Source: Desulfosalsimonas propionicica (GTDB lineage: Bacteria > Desulfobacterota > Desulfobacteria > Desulfobacterales > Desulfosalsimonadaceae). Taken from it: a DNA stretch of 64,000 bases. The notes under the pieces were generated by a model. The model was given only the letters and a program-made list of their open reading frames with translations, was not told the origin of the DNA and ran no database searches. Every line of letters starts with the position of its first letter. Position 1 is the stretch's first letter. The position numbers and the translations under genes were made by a program. Positions 16,792 through 25,611 of the stretch are shown piece after piece. Location: the NCBI RefSeq assembly GCF_013761005.1, contig NZ_JACDUS010000003.1:434001-498000 (forward strand). Reading direction: 5' to 3'.

Positions 16792-17223
16792 ATGGATATT
16801 TTCGGCGCAATGGACATCGGTTATTCGGCTTTACGGGCGCAGAGCCTGCGGTTAAACGTCATCGGCAGCAATCTGGCCAATATGGAGACCACCCGTACTC
16901 CGGAAGGCGGCGCTTACCGCAAAAAATCCGTAATTTTTACAAGCGAGCAAAACAGTTTTGCCCGGGAGCTTGAAAACAGCACCCAACAGCAAGCCCGGGG
17001 GGTGCGGGTAGAGCGGATCATAACAGATCAGGGAGAAGGCAAAATGGTCTATGAACCTTCTCATCCGGATGCAAATGACGAAGGTTATGTGGAAAAGCCC
17101 GATATCAGCCTGGTGGAGCAGATGACGGACATGATGAAGGCCAGGGGGAGTTATGAAGCCAACGTGACTTCCATCAAGGCCGCCCAGCGAATGGCCATGA
17201 AGGCACTGGAAATCGGGAGGTAA
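16792..17223 (+). CDS. flgC: Flagellar proximal rod protein FlgC
   Basis: 143 residues. The N-terminal signature is [26 protein letters not shown], and the C-terminus contains the rod/hook family helix ([27 protein letters not shown]). It forms the proximal rod with FlgB. It lies 17 bases downstream of flgB with its own GGGAGA-like ribosome site. Confidence 0.97.
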   Translation: MDIFGAMDIGYSALRAQSLRLNVIGSNLANMETTRTPEGGAYRKKSVIFTSEQNSFARELENSTQQQARGVRVERIITDQGEGKMVYEPSHPDANDEGYVEKPDISLVEQMTDMMKARGSYEANVTSIKAAQRMAMKALEIGR

Positions 17224-17228
17224 AAGCA

Positions 17229-17525
17229 ATGGCAGACTCAGTTATGGCAGCTGCAGGCAGTATTTCTGCAAACCCCGGGCCCAATGCGGCGCAGAAAGCA
17301 GATGAATCCGGGCCGGGCGGCGGTTTTGAAAAAATGTTAAACGAAACGGCTCAAAATCTGAAAAAGGCTGATCAGGCCATTCTGGAGGCCAACACCGGTG
17401 GTCCCACCGACCTTCATGATGTCATGATCGCCATGGAAAAGGCCGATATTTCAATGCGCCTTGCAGTGCAGGTGCGCAACAAGGCTGTGGATGCTTATCA
17501 GGAAATAATGCGCATGCAGGTATAG
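17229..17525 (+). CDS. fliE: Flagellar hook-basal body protein FliE
   Basis: 98 residues. The C-terminal half is typical Fli[44 protein letters not shown]. FliE joins the MS-ring to the rod and is among the first exported subunits. The N-terminal ~35 residues are low-complexity and variable, as usual. GGAGG overlaps the flgC stop, 8 bases before the ATG. A 110-base gap follows before fliF, with no promoter recognised. Confidence 0.96.
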   Translation: MADSVMAAAGSISANPGPNAAQKADESGPGGGFEKMLNETAQNLKKADQAILEANTGGPTDLHDVMIAMEKADISMRLAVQVRNKAVDAYQEIMRMQV

Positions 17526-17635
17526 TACGGCCTTGTTTTTGCATGGGGCCTTAACCGGGGATCATGCATTGAATACATCATGAGATTGCGCTGGCCGATT
17601 TGATTCGCTGTAATTGCAATACGGGATAAAAAGCA

Positions 17636-19177
17636 ATGGAAGAAACAAAGCCTTATCAAAAATTCATGGAAAATATCCGCAACTGGCCCCTTTCCAGAAA
17701 GCTGTCTTTGGCCGGTGTCGGCCTGCTGTCGCTGATTTTGTTCGGGGTGCTGATTTTCCAGGCCGGCAAGGCGGATTTCCGGCCTTTGTATACGGATCTG
17801 CCCCGGCAGGAGGCCGCTTCGGTAACCCAATGGCTCAAGGAGGAAGGGGTTGCCTACCGGCTGGAAAACAACGGTCGATCCATTCATGTGCCGGCCGACC
17901 TGGTGTATGAAACCCGCCTGAACCTGGCCGGCCAGGGACTTCCCCGGCAGGGCGGGGTGGGATTTGAGATTTTTGATAAGCAGGATTTCGGGGTGACCAA
18001 ATTTACCCAGAAAGTCAATTTCCAGCGGGCCATGCAGGGCGAACTGGCCCGGACCATTGCGGCCATGGAACCTGTGAAATCCGCCCGGGTCCATCTGGTG
18101 CTGCCCGAGGATCGTCTGCTCCGGGAGCAGCAAAAGCCCGCCAAGGCATCCGTGGTCCTGGACATAGAGCCGGGCCGGAGCCTGGATGCCACCCAGACCC
18201 GGTCGATTGTTCATTTGGTTTCCGGCAGTATCGAGGGGCTGGATAAAAACCGGGTCACGGTTCTCGATACCGGGGGTCGGCTTTTGAGCGAAAACCGCGC
18301 CAATGATCCCGGCCTGGTAATGCTGCCGGATAAGCTGAAATTTAAAAATACCCTTGAAAGCCGTCTGGAACAAAGGGTGCAGTCACTTCTGGACCGGGCC
18401 CTGGGTCGGGGCAATTCACAGGTCCGCGTCACCGCAGGCCTGGATTTTACAAAGGAAGACATTACGACCGAGGAATATGATCCGGACAGCCTCGTGCCCA
18501 GAAGCGAGAAAATCACTGAAAGCCGCTCCGGGCGCGAGCGGGGCGGCGGGGTTCCGGGGACGGAATCCAACCTGGGAGACAACCAGGAAGCCGGCGGCAG
18601 TATGATGACCGAATCCAGAAATTCCGAGGTGATCAATTACGAAATCAGCAAGACGGTCAAGCAGATTCAACGTCCGGTGGGCGATATCAAGCAGATTTCG
18701 GCAGCCGTGCTGGTGGCTGACACCTTTGATCCCGCAGCCAATGACGGCGAGGGCCAATGGGTGCCCATGGCGCCTGAAAAGCGTGATTCCATCCGCACAA
18801 TGGTGTCATCCGCCCTGGGCCTGGACGCCGACCGGGGCGATCGTGTGGAGGTGGTTTCCATGCCCTTTCAAAAGGAAATGGCAGAAGCCGGAACCCGGGA
18901 GACATCGTCGGGTGTGTATGATTATCTGCCTTATGCCAAGTACATCTTGCTCCTGATTTGCGCTCTTCTGGTTTATCTGGCACTGGTGCGGCCCATGATC
19001 CGGACCTTGCGGGGGCAGGTTGTAGCGCAGCAACAGCAATATGCGGCTGAGCTGCCGGATGCATACGGCCATCAGCAGACAAAGGCGCTGGACGCGCCCA
19101 CGGCCCTGCGGGGAGAGCTGGACAGTTTTTCCGTAACACCGGCCCAGGTGGTCAAGGCCTGGCTCAAGGAGGGGTAA
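17636..19177 (+). CDS. fliF: Flagellar MS-ring protein FliF
   Basis: 513 residues. One membrane segment near residues 25-45 (LAGVGLLSLILFGVLIF) and one near 440-460 (YILLLICALLVYLALVRPM) flank the periplasmic ring-building domains, which contain the secretin-like motif YRLENNGRSIHVPADLVYETRLNLAGQGLP. The cytoplasmic tail binds FliG. Somewhat shorter than enteric FliF (~550). The ribosome site is weak (GGGATAAAA) ahead of ATG 17636. Confidence 0.97.
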   Translation: MEETKPYQKFMENIRNWPLSRKLSLAGVGLLSLILFGVLIFQAGKADFRPLYTDLPRQEAASVTQWLKEEGVAYRLENNGRSIHVPADLVYETRLNLAGQGLPRQGGVGFEIFDKQDFGVTKFTQKVNFQRAMQGELARTIAAMEPVKSARVHLVLPEDRLLREQQKPAKASVVLDIEPGRSLDATQTRSIVHLVSGSIEGLDKNRVTVLDTGGRLLSENRANDPGLVMLPDKLKFKNTLESRLEQRVQSLLDRALGRGNSQVRVTAGLDFTKEDITTEEYDPDSLVPRSEKITESRSGRERGGGVPGTESNLGDNQEAGGSMMTESRNSEVINYEISKTVKQIQRPVGDIKQISAAVLVADTFDPAANDGEGQWVPMAPEKRDSIRTMVSSALGLDADRGDRVEVVSMPFQKEMAEAGTRETSSGVYDYLPYAKYILLLICALLVYLALVRPMIRTLRGQVVAQQQQYAAELPDAYGHQQTKALDAPTALRGELDSFSVTPAQVVKAWLKEG

Positions 19178-19183
19178 GCAGCA

Positions 19184-20194
19184 ATGAACAAGGATTTTTC
19201 AAAAATGAGCGGGGCTGAAAAAGCAGCCTACCTTCTGCTTTGTCTCGGCGAGGAAACAACTTCTGAAGTGTTTAAGGAATTAAAGGACGACGAGGTCCGC
19301 TGGATCAGCAGTTACATGAAAAACGTCGATCATGTGCCCGCAGATCTGGCCAAACAGGTGGTGGATCAATACCGCAAAACCCAGCAGGACTATGCCGGAT
19401 TGTTTGTGGACGGCAGCGAGTTTATCAGCAACGCCCTGACCTCCACCGGTGACCAGAAGCGGGTAGAATCGCTTCTGGAAGATCTGAATTCGGGTTTTGA
19501 CGGCAAGCCTCTGGAAACCATTTCCATGATGGAACCCCGGATGGTGGCTGATCTGCTGAAAAACGAACATCCCCAGACCGTAGCCCTGATCCTGTCAACC
19601 CAAAAGGCCGAGCATACCGGCAATGTTTTGCAATACCTGCCCGAGGAACTGCGTTCTGATGTGGTCTACCGGATCGCACGGATTGAAAAGGTCTCCCCGG
19701 AGGTCATCCAGCAGATTGAAGAAGCCCTGCAAAGGGAAATCGGGGGATTTGTCAAAAAGGATCAGCATCACGTGGGCGGTGTGGATAAAGTTGTCGAAAT
19801 TTTGACACGAATGGAGAAAAACCTGGAACAGCAGATTTTATCCGGCATTGAGGAGGTCGACGCGGAAACCGCGGAAACCATCCGCAATTCCCTGGTGACC
19901 TTTGAGGACCTGAGCAATATTGATAACCGCGGCATGCAGAAAATCCTGCGTGAGGTCAAAAATGAAACCCTCACCCTGGCATTGAAAACCTCGCCTGAAG
20001 GCATCAAGGAAAAGATTTACCACAACATCAGTGAACGGGCGGCTGAAATTATCGCAGAAGACCTGGAAGCCCTGGGTCCGGTGCGGCTGTCAGACGTGGA
20101 GCGGGCCCAGCAAAGTATCGTCAAAATCGCCCTGCGGCTCGAAGAGGAAGGTCAGCTGGTCTTGCCGGGGAAAGGACAGGAAACCCTTGTCTAG
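19184..20194 (+). CDS. fliG: Flagellar motor switch protein FliG
   Basis: 336 residues, full length. The middle domain carries the EHPQ-type motif (LLKNEHPQTVALILS), and the C-terminal torque domain has the alternating charged helix around residues 270-320. It links the MS-ring to FliM and interacts with MotA at the stator. It starts 6 bases after fliF and overlaps the start of fliH. Confidence 0.97.
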   Translation: MNKDFSKMSGAEKAAYLLLCLGEETTSEVFKELKDDEVRWISSYMKNVDHVPADLAKQVVDQYRKTQQDYAGLFVDGSEFISNALTSTGDQKRVESLLEDLNSGFDGKPLETISMMEPRMVADLLKNEHPQTVALILSTQKAEHTGNVLQYLPEELRSDVVYRIARIEKVSPEVIQQIEEALQREIGGFVKKDQHHVGGVDKVVEILTRMEKNLEQQILSGIEEVDAETAETIRNSLVTFEDLSNIDNRGMQKILREVKNETLTLALKTSPEGIKEKIYHNISERAAEIIAEDLEALGPVRLSDVERAQQSIVKIALRLEEEGQLVLPGKGQETLV

Positions 20195-20942
20195 AATATT
20201 TCATGCAGGAAGCGATGTTGCGTGTCAGCCGGTTCGTTTTGCCGATCTGGAACAGGCCGGGGGCATGGGAGAGGGCCTTTTTGTTCCCCTGTGGCCTGCA
20301 GCCGAAGCAACGGATAAAAGCGAACCCAAACCCGGCGATGCCAAACCGGCTGAAAAACCGCGCCGGGATCAAGGCCCGGCCATGACCGAAACAGCCCCTG
20401 AATTGTCTGAACCCGATGATGTAAAGAACCCGGAATCTGCCGTTGATCTGGAGGCGGTAAAAAAGGAAGCCTATACCCGGGGCAAAAAAGAGGGCCGGGC
20501 CGAAGCGGAAAAAAAACTGCACACAAGCGCCCAGGCCCTTGCCGAAGCTCTGGAGCAGATCAGCCGGCTGCGCGAGTCTCTGCTTTTAAAAAGCCGCGAA
20601 GACATGGTCCGGCTGATCATGGGCGTGGCCCGGCAGGTGATCCACAGGGAGATTTCGGAAAAAAAGGACATTATTGTCAGCACTGTGGCCGGTGCTTTGG
20701 AGGCGGCGGTGGCAGATGACGAATATTATATCCGTGTGCATCCCGATGATCTGGAAATGGTCAAAGACCATGAACCCCTTTTTCTGGCGGCCATGAAGGG
20801 GCTGCGCAACATTTATTTCATCTCTGATGAAAATATTTCCCCTGGCGGGTGTAAGGCTGAATCCCGGGGCGGGGATGTGGATGCCACAATCGAGTCCCAG
20901 CTCGGGGAAATCGAGCAGCATCTCAAAAGGGCGGTTGTCTGA
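20187..20942 (+). CDS. fliH: Flagellar export regulator FliH
   Basis: 251 residues. FliH regulates the FliI ATPase. The charged helical stretch KKEAYTRGKKEGRAEAEKKL and the C-terminal domain (MVRLIMGVARQVIHREI) fit the FliH/HrpE family. The start is taken as TTG 20187, eight bases inside the end of fliG, giving MSRIFHAG, with AGGA/CAGGAAA just upstream; the frame stays open further up but has no better start. Residues ~40-110 are acidic and proline-rich and poorly conserved. Confidence 0.9.
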   Translation: MSRIFHAGSDVACQPVRFADLEQAGGMGEGLFVPLWPAAEATDKSEPKPGDAKPAEKPRRDQGPAMTETAPELSEPDDVKNPESAVDLEAVKKEAYTRGKKEGRAEAEKKLHTSAQALAEALEQISRLRESLLLKSREDMVRLIMGVARQVIHREISEKKDIIVSTVAGALEAAVADDEYYIRVHPDDLEMVKDHEPLFLAAMKGLRNIYFISDENISPGGCKAESRGGDVDATIESQLGEIEQHLKRAVV

Positions 20943-20944
20943 TC

Positions 20945-22255
20945 ATGGATCGTGTTGTCAGCTCCCTTAAGCAGTTTAATCCCATGCGGGTTCGGGGAAA
21001 AGTCACCCGGATTGTGGGCATGGTCATAGAAGGCCATTGCCCCAGTGCGACCATTGGTTCGTTGTGCGAGATCATGCCCCTCAACGGCGGCCAGTGCATA
21101 TGGGCCGAGGTGGTTGGGTTCAGGGACCAGTCGGCCCTTCTCATGCCCCTGGGGGAAATGCACGGTCTGGGTTCCGGAAGCCTGATCCGGGTGATGGATG
21201 CCAGCGCCCATATCCAGGTGGGCCCGGATATGCTGGGTCGGGTGGTGGATGCCATGGCAAACCCTGTGGACGGCAAAGGGGCCATTGAATATACGGATTA
21301 TCGCCGGCTCTATCAGGCTCCGCCGAGTCCCATGGAACGAAGCCCCATTAATGACCCCCTGGACCTGGGGGTCCGGAGTATCAATGGTCTGCTGACCTGC
21401 GGTACAGGCCAGAGAATGGGCATCATGGCCGGCTCGGGCGTGGGCAAAAGCGTTCTGCTCGGAATGATGGCCCGCAACACCCGGGCGGATGTCAATGTGA
21501 TTGCCCTGATCGGTGAACGGGGCCGGGAAGTGCGGGAGTTTATCGAAGACGATTTGGGCGAGGACGGGCTTGCCCGCTCCGTGGTGGTGACAGCCACCTC
21601 GGATCAGTCCCCGCTTCTGCGCATGCGCGGGGCGTTTATTGCCATGTCCGTGGCGGAATATTTTTGTGCCCAGGGCAAGCACGTGCTGCTGCTGATGGAT
21701 TCAGTGACTCGTTTTGCCATGGCCATGCGCGAAATCGGGCTGGCTGTGGGCGAGCCGCCCACCACCAAGGGATATACACCCTCGGTTTTTTCGCGCCTGC
21801 CCAAGCTGCTGGAACGCGCGGGCAATTTTTCAGACATGGGCAGTATCACGGGCCTTTTTACAGTGCTCGTGGAAGGCGACGACATGAATGAGCCCGTGGC
21901 AGACGCGGTACGCTCCATACTCGACGGTCATATTGTCCTGTCAAGGGATATCGCGGCCAGAAACCACTACCCGGCCATTGATGTGCTGCATTCCACCAGC
22001 CGGGTCATGAACCGGCTGGTGGATGAGCCGCATGCGCGGCACAGCGCCCGGATCCGGGAAATCCTGGCCGTATATGCCGAACAGGAGGACCTGATCAATA
22101 TCGGCGCCTACCAGCCCGGCAGCAACCCGAAAATCGACAATGCCCTGAAATTCATCGAGCCGGTAAACCATTTTCTGCGTCAGGATTTGTCCGAACAAGC
22201 CACCATGGAGCAGACCCGGAAGCAGATGAAAAAACTGTTTGAAAAGGAGACTTGA
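20945..22255 (+). CDS. fliI: Flagellum-specific ATPase FliI
   Basis: 436 residues of the F1-type ATPase superfamily. Walker A is GSGVGKSVLLG, Walker B is VLLLMDSVTRFA, and the type III-specific DYRRLYQAPPSPMERSPI and GEPPTTKGYTPSVFS are present. It unloads chaperone-cargo complexes and promotes export with FliH and FliJ. ATG is 2 bases past the fliH stop, and its own stop overlaps the fliJ ATG. Confidence 0.98.
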   Translation: MDRVVSSLKQFNPMRVRGKVTRIVGMVIEGHCPSATIGSLCEIMPLNGGQCIWAEVVGFRDQSALLMPLGEMHGLGSGSLIRVMDASAHIQVGPDMLGRVVDAMANPVDGKGAIEYTDYRRLYQAPPSPMERSPINDPLDLGVRSINGLLTCGTGQRMGIMAGSGVGKSVLLGMMARNTRADVNVIALIGERGREVREFIEDDLGEDGLARSVVVTATSDQSPLLRMRGAFIAMSVAEYFCAQGKHVLLLMDSVTRFAMAMREIGLAVGEPPTTKGYTPSVFSRLPKLLERAGNFSDMGSITGLFTVLVEGDDMNEPVADAVRSILDGHIVLSRDIAARNHYPAIDVLHSTSRVMNRLVDEPHARHSARIREILAVYAEQEDLINIGAYQPGSNPKIDNALKFIEPVNHFLRQDLSEQATMEQTRKQMKKLFEKET

Positions 22256-22692
22256 TGAAATCGTTTAAACTCCAGTCCCTGCTGGATTACCGGAAACGGC
22301 TTTCCGATCAGGCACATCAGGCGGTTGTGGTTGCCATGGAGCATAAAAACGCGGTGGCCGAAGCGCGCAGGCAGGCGGAAAAGGAAAGACAGCGCCTCTG
22401 CCTGGAGCTTGAATCAGCCAAGGCCGGCCATTTTCGTATGGAAGAGGTGCTTTTGTACCAACAGTGTATATGTGCAAAACAGGATCAGTTGCGCCGGCTG
22501 GAGGAAAAACAGGCCCGGGCCGAGGCAGCGGTGGCCGAAAAGCAGCAGAAATTGGTAAAGGCCAGGCAGAAAAAGCGAATTCTGGAAAAGCTCAGGCAAA
22601 AACGCAGCGATGCGGAAGAGAAAAATCAGGCCCGCCAGGAGCGCCTGATAACAGATGAGGTGGCAATTCTGGGATTCGGAGGGGGAAAATGA
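22255..22692 (+). CDS. fliJ: Flagellar export protein FliJ
   Basis: 145 residues, nearly all predicted coiled coil (runs such as EARRQAEKERQRLCLELESA). The N-terminus MKSFKLQSLLDYRKRLSDQA is typical of FliJ, which connects the FliI ring to FlhA. ATG 22255 overlaps the fliI stop, with AAGGAGA 4 bases upstream; the preceding in-frame TTG is too near that site. Assignment rests on position, length and coiled coil, as FliJ sequences diverge widely. Confidence 0.9.
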   Translation: MKSFKLQSLLDYRKRLSDQAHQAVVVAMEHKNAVAEARRQAEKERQRLCLELESAKAGHFRMEEVLLYQQCICAKQDQLRRLEEKQARAEAAVAEKQQKLVKARQKKRILEKLRQKRSDAEEKNQARQERLITDEVAILGFGGGK

Positions 22693-23198
22693 AGCTCGGT
22701 CTGCAGGTGATTGTCTGTATGGCGGCAGTGGCCCTGGCTGGCCTGGCTGCACCAGATGCCCGGGCCCAGGAGCCGGAGGTAATTTTTGAGTGCGAAGACA
22801 TCGGCACCGAGGCCCGCAGGATGTTGGACCGGCTCCAGCAGGAGCGGAGGAAATTCGCTGAGCGGGAAAGGCAGCTGGATCGGCGCGAAAATGAATTAAA
22901 GATTTTGCAGGAGGAGGTCGATAAGAAAATCGAGCAGCTAAAGACACTTCGTTCAAAACTTGACCAAATGCTGGCTGAAAAAGAGCAGACGGAAAATGAA
23001 AAAGTCAAACAGCTCAGCAAAATCTATCAGAAACGCAATCCCGCCGGCGCAGCAGCAAGTCTGGCGGCCATGGACAAGGATCTGGCGGTATCGGTTCTCT
23101 CCATGATGCGGGATAAATACGCAGGCGAGATATTAGACAACATGGAACAGGAAACAGCCGTGGCCTACAGTACCTCCCTGGGCCGGCTCAATCCGTAA
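22689..23198 (+). CDS. MotE/FlbB-like motility protein
   Basis: 169 residues. A signal peptide or N-terminal anchor (VIVCMAAVALAGLAAPDARA) precedes a long coiled coil (~40-110) and a C-terminal MgtE-N-like domain (IYQKRNPAGAAASLAAMDKDLAVSVLSMM). MotE proteins act in the periplasm as partners of stator or scaffold proteins. It sits between fliJ (4-base overlap) and fliK, the usual site for this family in deltaproteobacteria. The symbol is withheld because MotE and FlbB names are used loosely. Confidence 0.85.
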   Translation: MKLGLQVIVCMAAVALAGLAAPDARAQEPEVIFECEDIGTEARRMLDRLQQERRKFAERERQLDRRENELKILQEEVDKKIEQLKTLRSKLDQMLAEKEQTENEKVKQLSKIYQKRNPAGAAASLAAMDKDLAVSVLSMMRDKYAGEILDNMEQETAVAYSTSLGRLNP

Positions 23199-23240
23199 GC
23201 ACAAAAAACCGGATTCTTGGATAGACAGGGATAAAACAGC

Positions 23241-24833
23241 ATGATCTTTTCGCAGCTTGGTTTAATGCACGCAAACACCGCTACCTCCCGGGATTGCCTC
23301 CAGGGCCCTGGCACTGAGGGCGGATGCGCCGGCAAGGATGCCCACAACGCAGCCAATTTTTGGCAAATGCTTGTACGGACGGCGGGGTCAGAGGGCGGCA
23401 AGGTCATGGAGACCGCCGGAACCGGGGGGCAATCCCAGGTGATTTCAGATCGGGAGATGGAGCAATTGCTGGGACAGATCCTTGACTTTCTGGAAAAGAA
23501 CGGGCTTTCGGCCGGCATTCTGAATTCTGCTTTTGACCCCGACGGGCGGGTTGATATGCCGGGCCGCGGGAACAGTTCAGGCCAGGCCCGGGTTCTGGAA
23601 AATCTGCTTGTCAACGGCGGTTTTGGCCAAAGCGCCGGGCAGAACGGCGATTTAACGGCCGTGTTTGAAGATGCCATGAATTCAGGACCGGACAGCGAGA
23701 TTCGCCGGATCGTGGCACAAATAGCAGGTGGACCGGCCGGACACGACAGCCGGTCTGAAACGGGTCAATCCATGCGCGTGCTGCTGCAGTCCCTGGTGGA
23801 CAATTTAAAGAACGGGCAGAAAAACGTTCCGGAATCCGGGGGCCGGGCGGGCCGCATCGATTCTCAGGGAGGCAGCCAGGCAACTGCAGAGCGCTCTTAT
23901 CATTTGATGCCGGAAACCCCGGTAGTATTGAAAAATTCCGTTCAGGGACAAGGTGCGGCAGGTGCTGCCAATGCCGGTCTGTCCGCGGATACGGCCATGC
24001 AGGCCCTGCAGGAATTGGCAGCCAAAACCGCCCGGGGAAACGAACTGCCCGAAGACACGAATTCCCTGCAGGTCCGGCTTCAGGCATCAGAGAAATCCGA
24101 TGAATTTCAATTGATTGAAAATTCCGCCAAGACCGGGCGAACCGCCCGGCCTCAACAGGAATCCGGTTCTGATAATCTCCGGGCCATGCTCGACTCCCTG
24201 GTCTCCGGCAACATGGAAAAAGCCGTGGCCGCGGAAAGGACGGAAAACCGACAGAACCTGTTAAAGGACGGCGGCGGCCCGACTGGTGTGAACATGAATA
24301 CGTCGGCCACGACCACCGGGTTGCTTGAGCGGGTGGAAAATGCCGCCAATGTGGTTCAGCCCGGGGGGGCTTCGTTTGACAGCCAGGTAAAGGCAGCGGA
24401 AAATCAGGTGGTCAACCAGGTTTCCGTGCGCCTGTTTACCGGTGTGCGCCAGGGATCGGGCAATATGACCATTCAGATTCACCCCCCGGAGCTCGGCAGC
24501 GTGAAGGTCAAACTCGTTTCTGAGCAGGGGAGCCTGCACGTTCACCTTCATCCCCAGAACCAGCAGGTGGCCGCCATTCTGGAGCGGCACCTGCCGGCCC
24601 TGCATCAGTCACTGGCCGATCAGGGCATTGATCTTTCGGGCCTTCAGGTCAGCGTGGATTCCGGCACGGATCAGAATGCTTCCGGCTTTGAGGACCAGGA
24701 AGGGGATTTTCCGGCCGATCGGAGAACTTTCAACGGTGAAGCGGAATCCGATGAAAACCGTTTGGCCCAATCAGCGGAATCTGAGAACCCGGCGGCTTAC
24801 AATCAGGCTTCGGGTCTGAGCCTGCGGGTATAA
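23241..24833 (+). CDS. fliK: Flagellar hook-length control protein FliK
   Basis: 530 residues. The long N-terminal part (~1-370) is low-complexity, Gly/Gln/Asn-rich and poorly conserved, the flexible ruler region. The C-terminal Flg_hook domain is clear: NMTIQIHPPELGSVKVKL and LHVHLHPQNQQVAAILERHLPALHQSL. It measures hook length and switches export specificity through FlhB. It precedes flgD and flgE as expected. Confidence 0.93.
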   Translation: MIFSQLGLMHANTATSRDCLQGPGTEGGCAGKDAHNAANFWQMLVRTAGSEGGKVMETAGTGGQSQVISDREMEQLLGQILDFLEKNGLSAGILNSAFDPDGRVDMPGRGNSSGQARVLENLLVNGGFGQSAGQNGDLTAVFEDAMNSGPDSEIRRIVAQIAGGPAGHDSRSETGQSMRVLLQSLVDNLKNGQKNVPESGGRAGRIDSQGGSQATAERSYHLMPETPVVLKNSVQGQGAAGAANAGLSADTAMQALQELAAKTARGNELPEDTNSLQVRLQASEKSDEFQLIENSAKTGRTARPQQESGSDNLRAMLDSLVSGNMEKAVAAERTENRQNLLKDGGGPTGVNMNTSATTTGLLERVENAANVVQPGGASFDSQVKAAENQVVNQVSVRLFTGVRQGSGNMTIQIHPPELGSVKVKLVSEQGSLHVHLHPQNQQVAAILERHLPALHQSLADQGIDLSGLQVSVDSGTDQNASGFEDQEGDFPADRRTFNGEAESDENRLAQSAESENPAAYNQASGLSLRV

Positions 24834-24853
24834 GTCAAGGAGGAAAAAAGCAA

Positions 24854-25516
24854 ATGAACGCCATTGAAACGCTCCAGCAGTCAACCGGGTCAGCAGGTGC
24901 AGCCGAGGCATCCAAGCTGGCGGCCAAGGATCTGGGCAAAGACGATTTTTTAAAACTCCTGGTTTCCCAGCTGGAACACCAGGATCCGCTCAATCCCAGC
25001 GACCCCACTGAATTTACCGCCCAACTGGCCCAGTTTAGTTCACTGGAGCAGCTCACCAACATCAGTGAAAGCATGGCGTCCATCAACACCCTGTCCTCGG
25101 AATTCGGACGGCTCTCTGCGCTCTCGCTTATTGACCGGAATGTGGTGGTCAATGACAATGCTTTTGTTTTTGACGGCGAGCAGGCCCAACTGGGTTTTTC
25201 CTTCCAGGATTCCGTGGAGTCAGCCACCCTTTATATTCAAAATGAAAACGGCCAGACCGTGGGCAGGGTCGAAGCGCCTGCCCCGGGAAGCGAAGAGAAC
25301 TGGGTGACCTGGGATGGCACCAGCAGTTCGGGCCAACCCCTTGACCCGGGGAAATACAGTTTTTCGGCTGTGGGCAAAAACGCCGATGGCGAGGAAACCG
25401 AGGGCCGGGCTCTGGTGGAAAGCCGGATTACCGGTGCGGATTTCTCGGATTCAGATCAGACTCTGCTGACCGACAACGGGCCGGTGCAGGTTTCGGAAAT
25501 CACCCGGGTGCGGTAA
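24854..25516 (+). CDS. flgD: Flagellar hook assembly (cap) protein FlgD
   Basis: 220 residues. The conserved FlgD N-terminus reads KDDFLKLLVSQLEHQDPLNPSDPTEFTAQLAQFSSLEQL. A FlgD Ig-like/Tudor-like region follows (VTWDGTSSSGQPLDPGKYSFSA). FlgD caps the growing hook so that FlgE can polymerise. AAGGAGG lies upstream of ATG. Many relatives carry a small TIGR02530-type gene between flgD and flgE; here the 95-base gap has none. Confidence 0.96.
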   Translation: MNAIETLQQSTGSAGAAEASKLAAKDLGKDDFLKLLVSQLEHQDPLNPSDPTEFTAQLAQFSSLEQLTNISESMASINTLSSEFGRLSALSLIDRNVVVNDNAFVFDGEQAQLGFSFQDSVESATLYIQNENGQTVGRVEAPAPGSEENWVTWDGTSSSGQPLDPGKYSFSAVGKNADGEETEGRALVESRITGADFSDSDQTLLTDNGPVQVSEITRVR

Positions 25517-25611
25517 CACGACACGGGATATCCGGGCATGTCATAATTTTGACGCGCCCGGGCAATGAACGCAAAAAATGAATTTACCCTTATAAAACAG
25601 GAGATACGACC

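Noticed and set aside
17526-17635. Possible promoter in the 110-base fliE-fliF gap
   Set aside because: Neither GG-N10-GC nor TAAA-N15-GCCGATAA spacing is met; GGCCGATTT alone lacks a matching -35 box.
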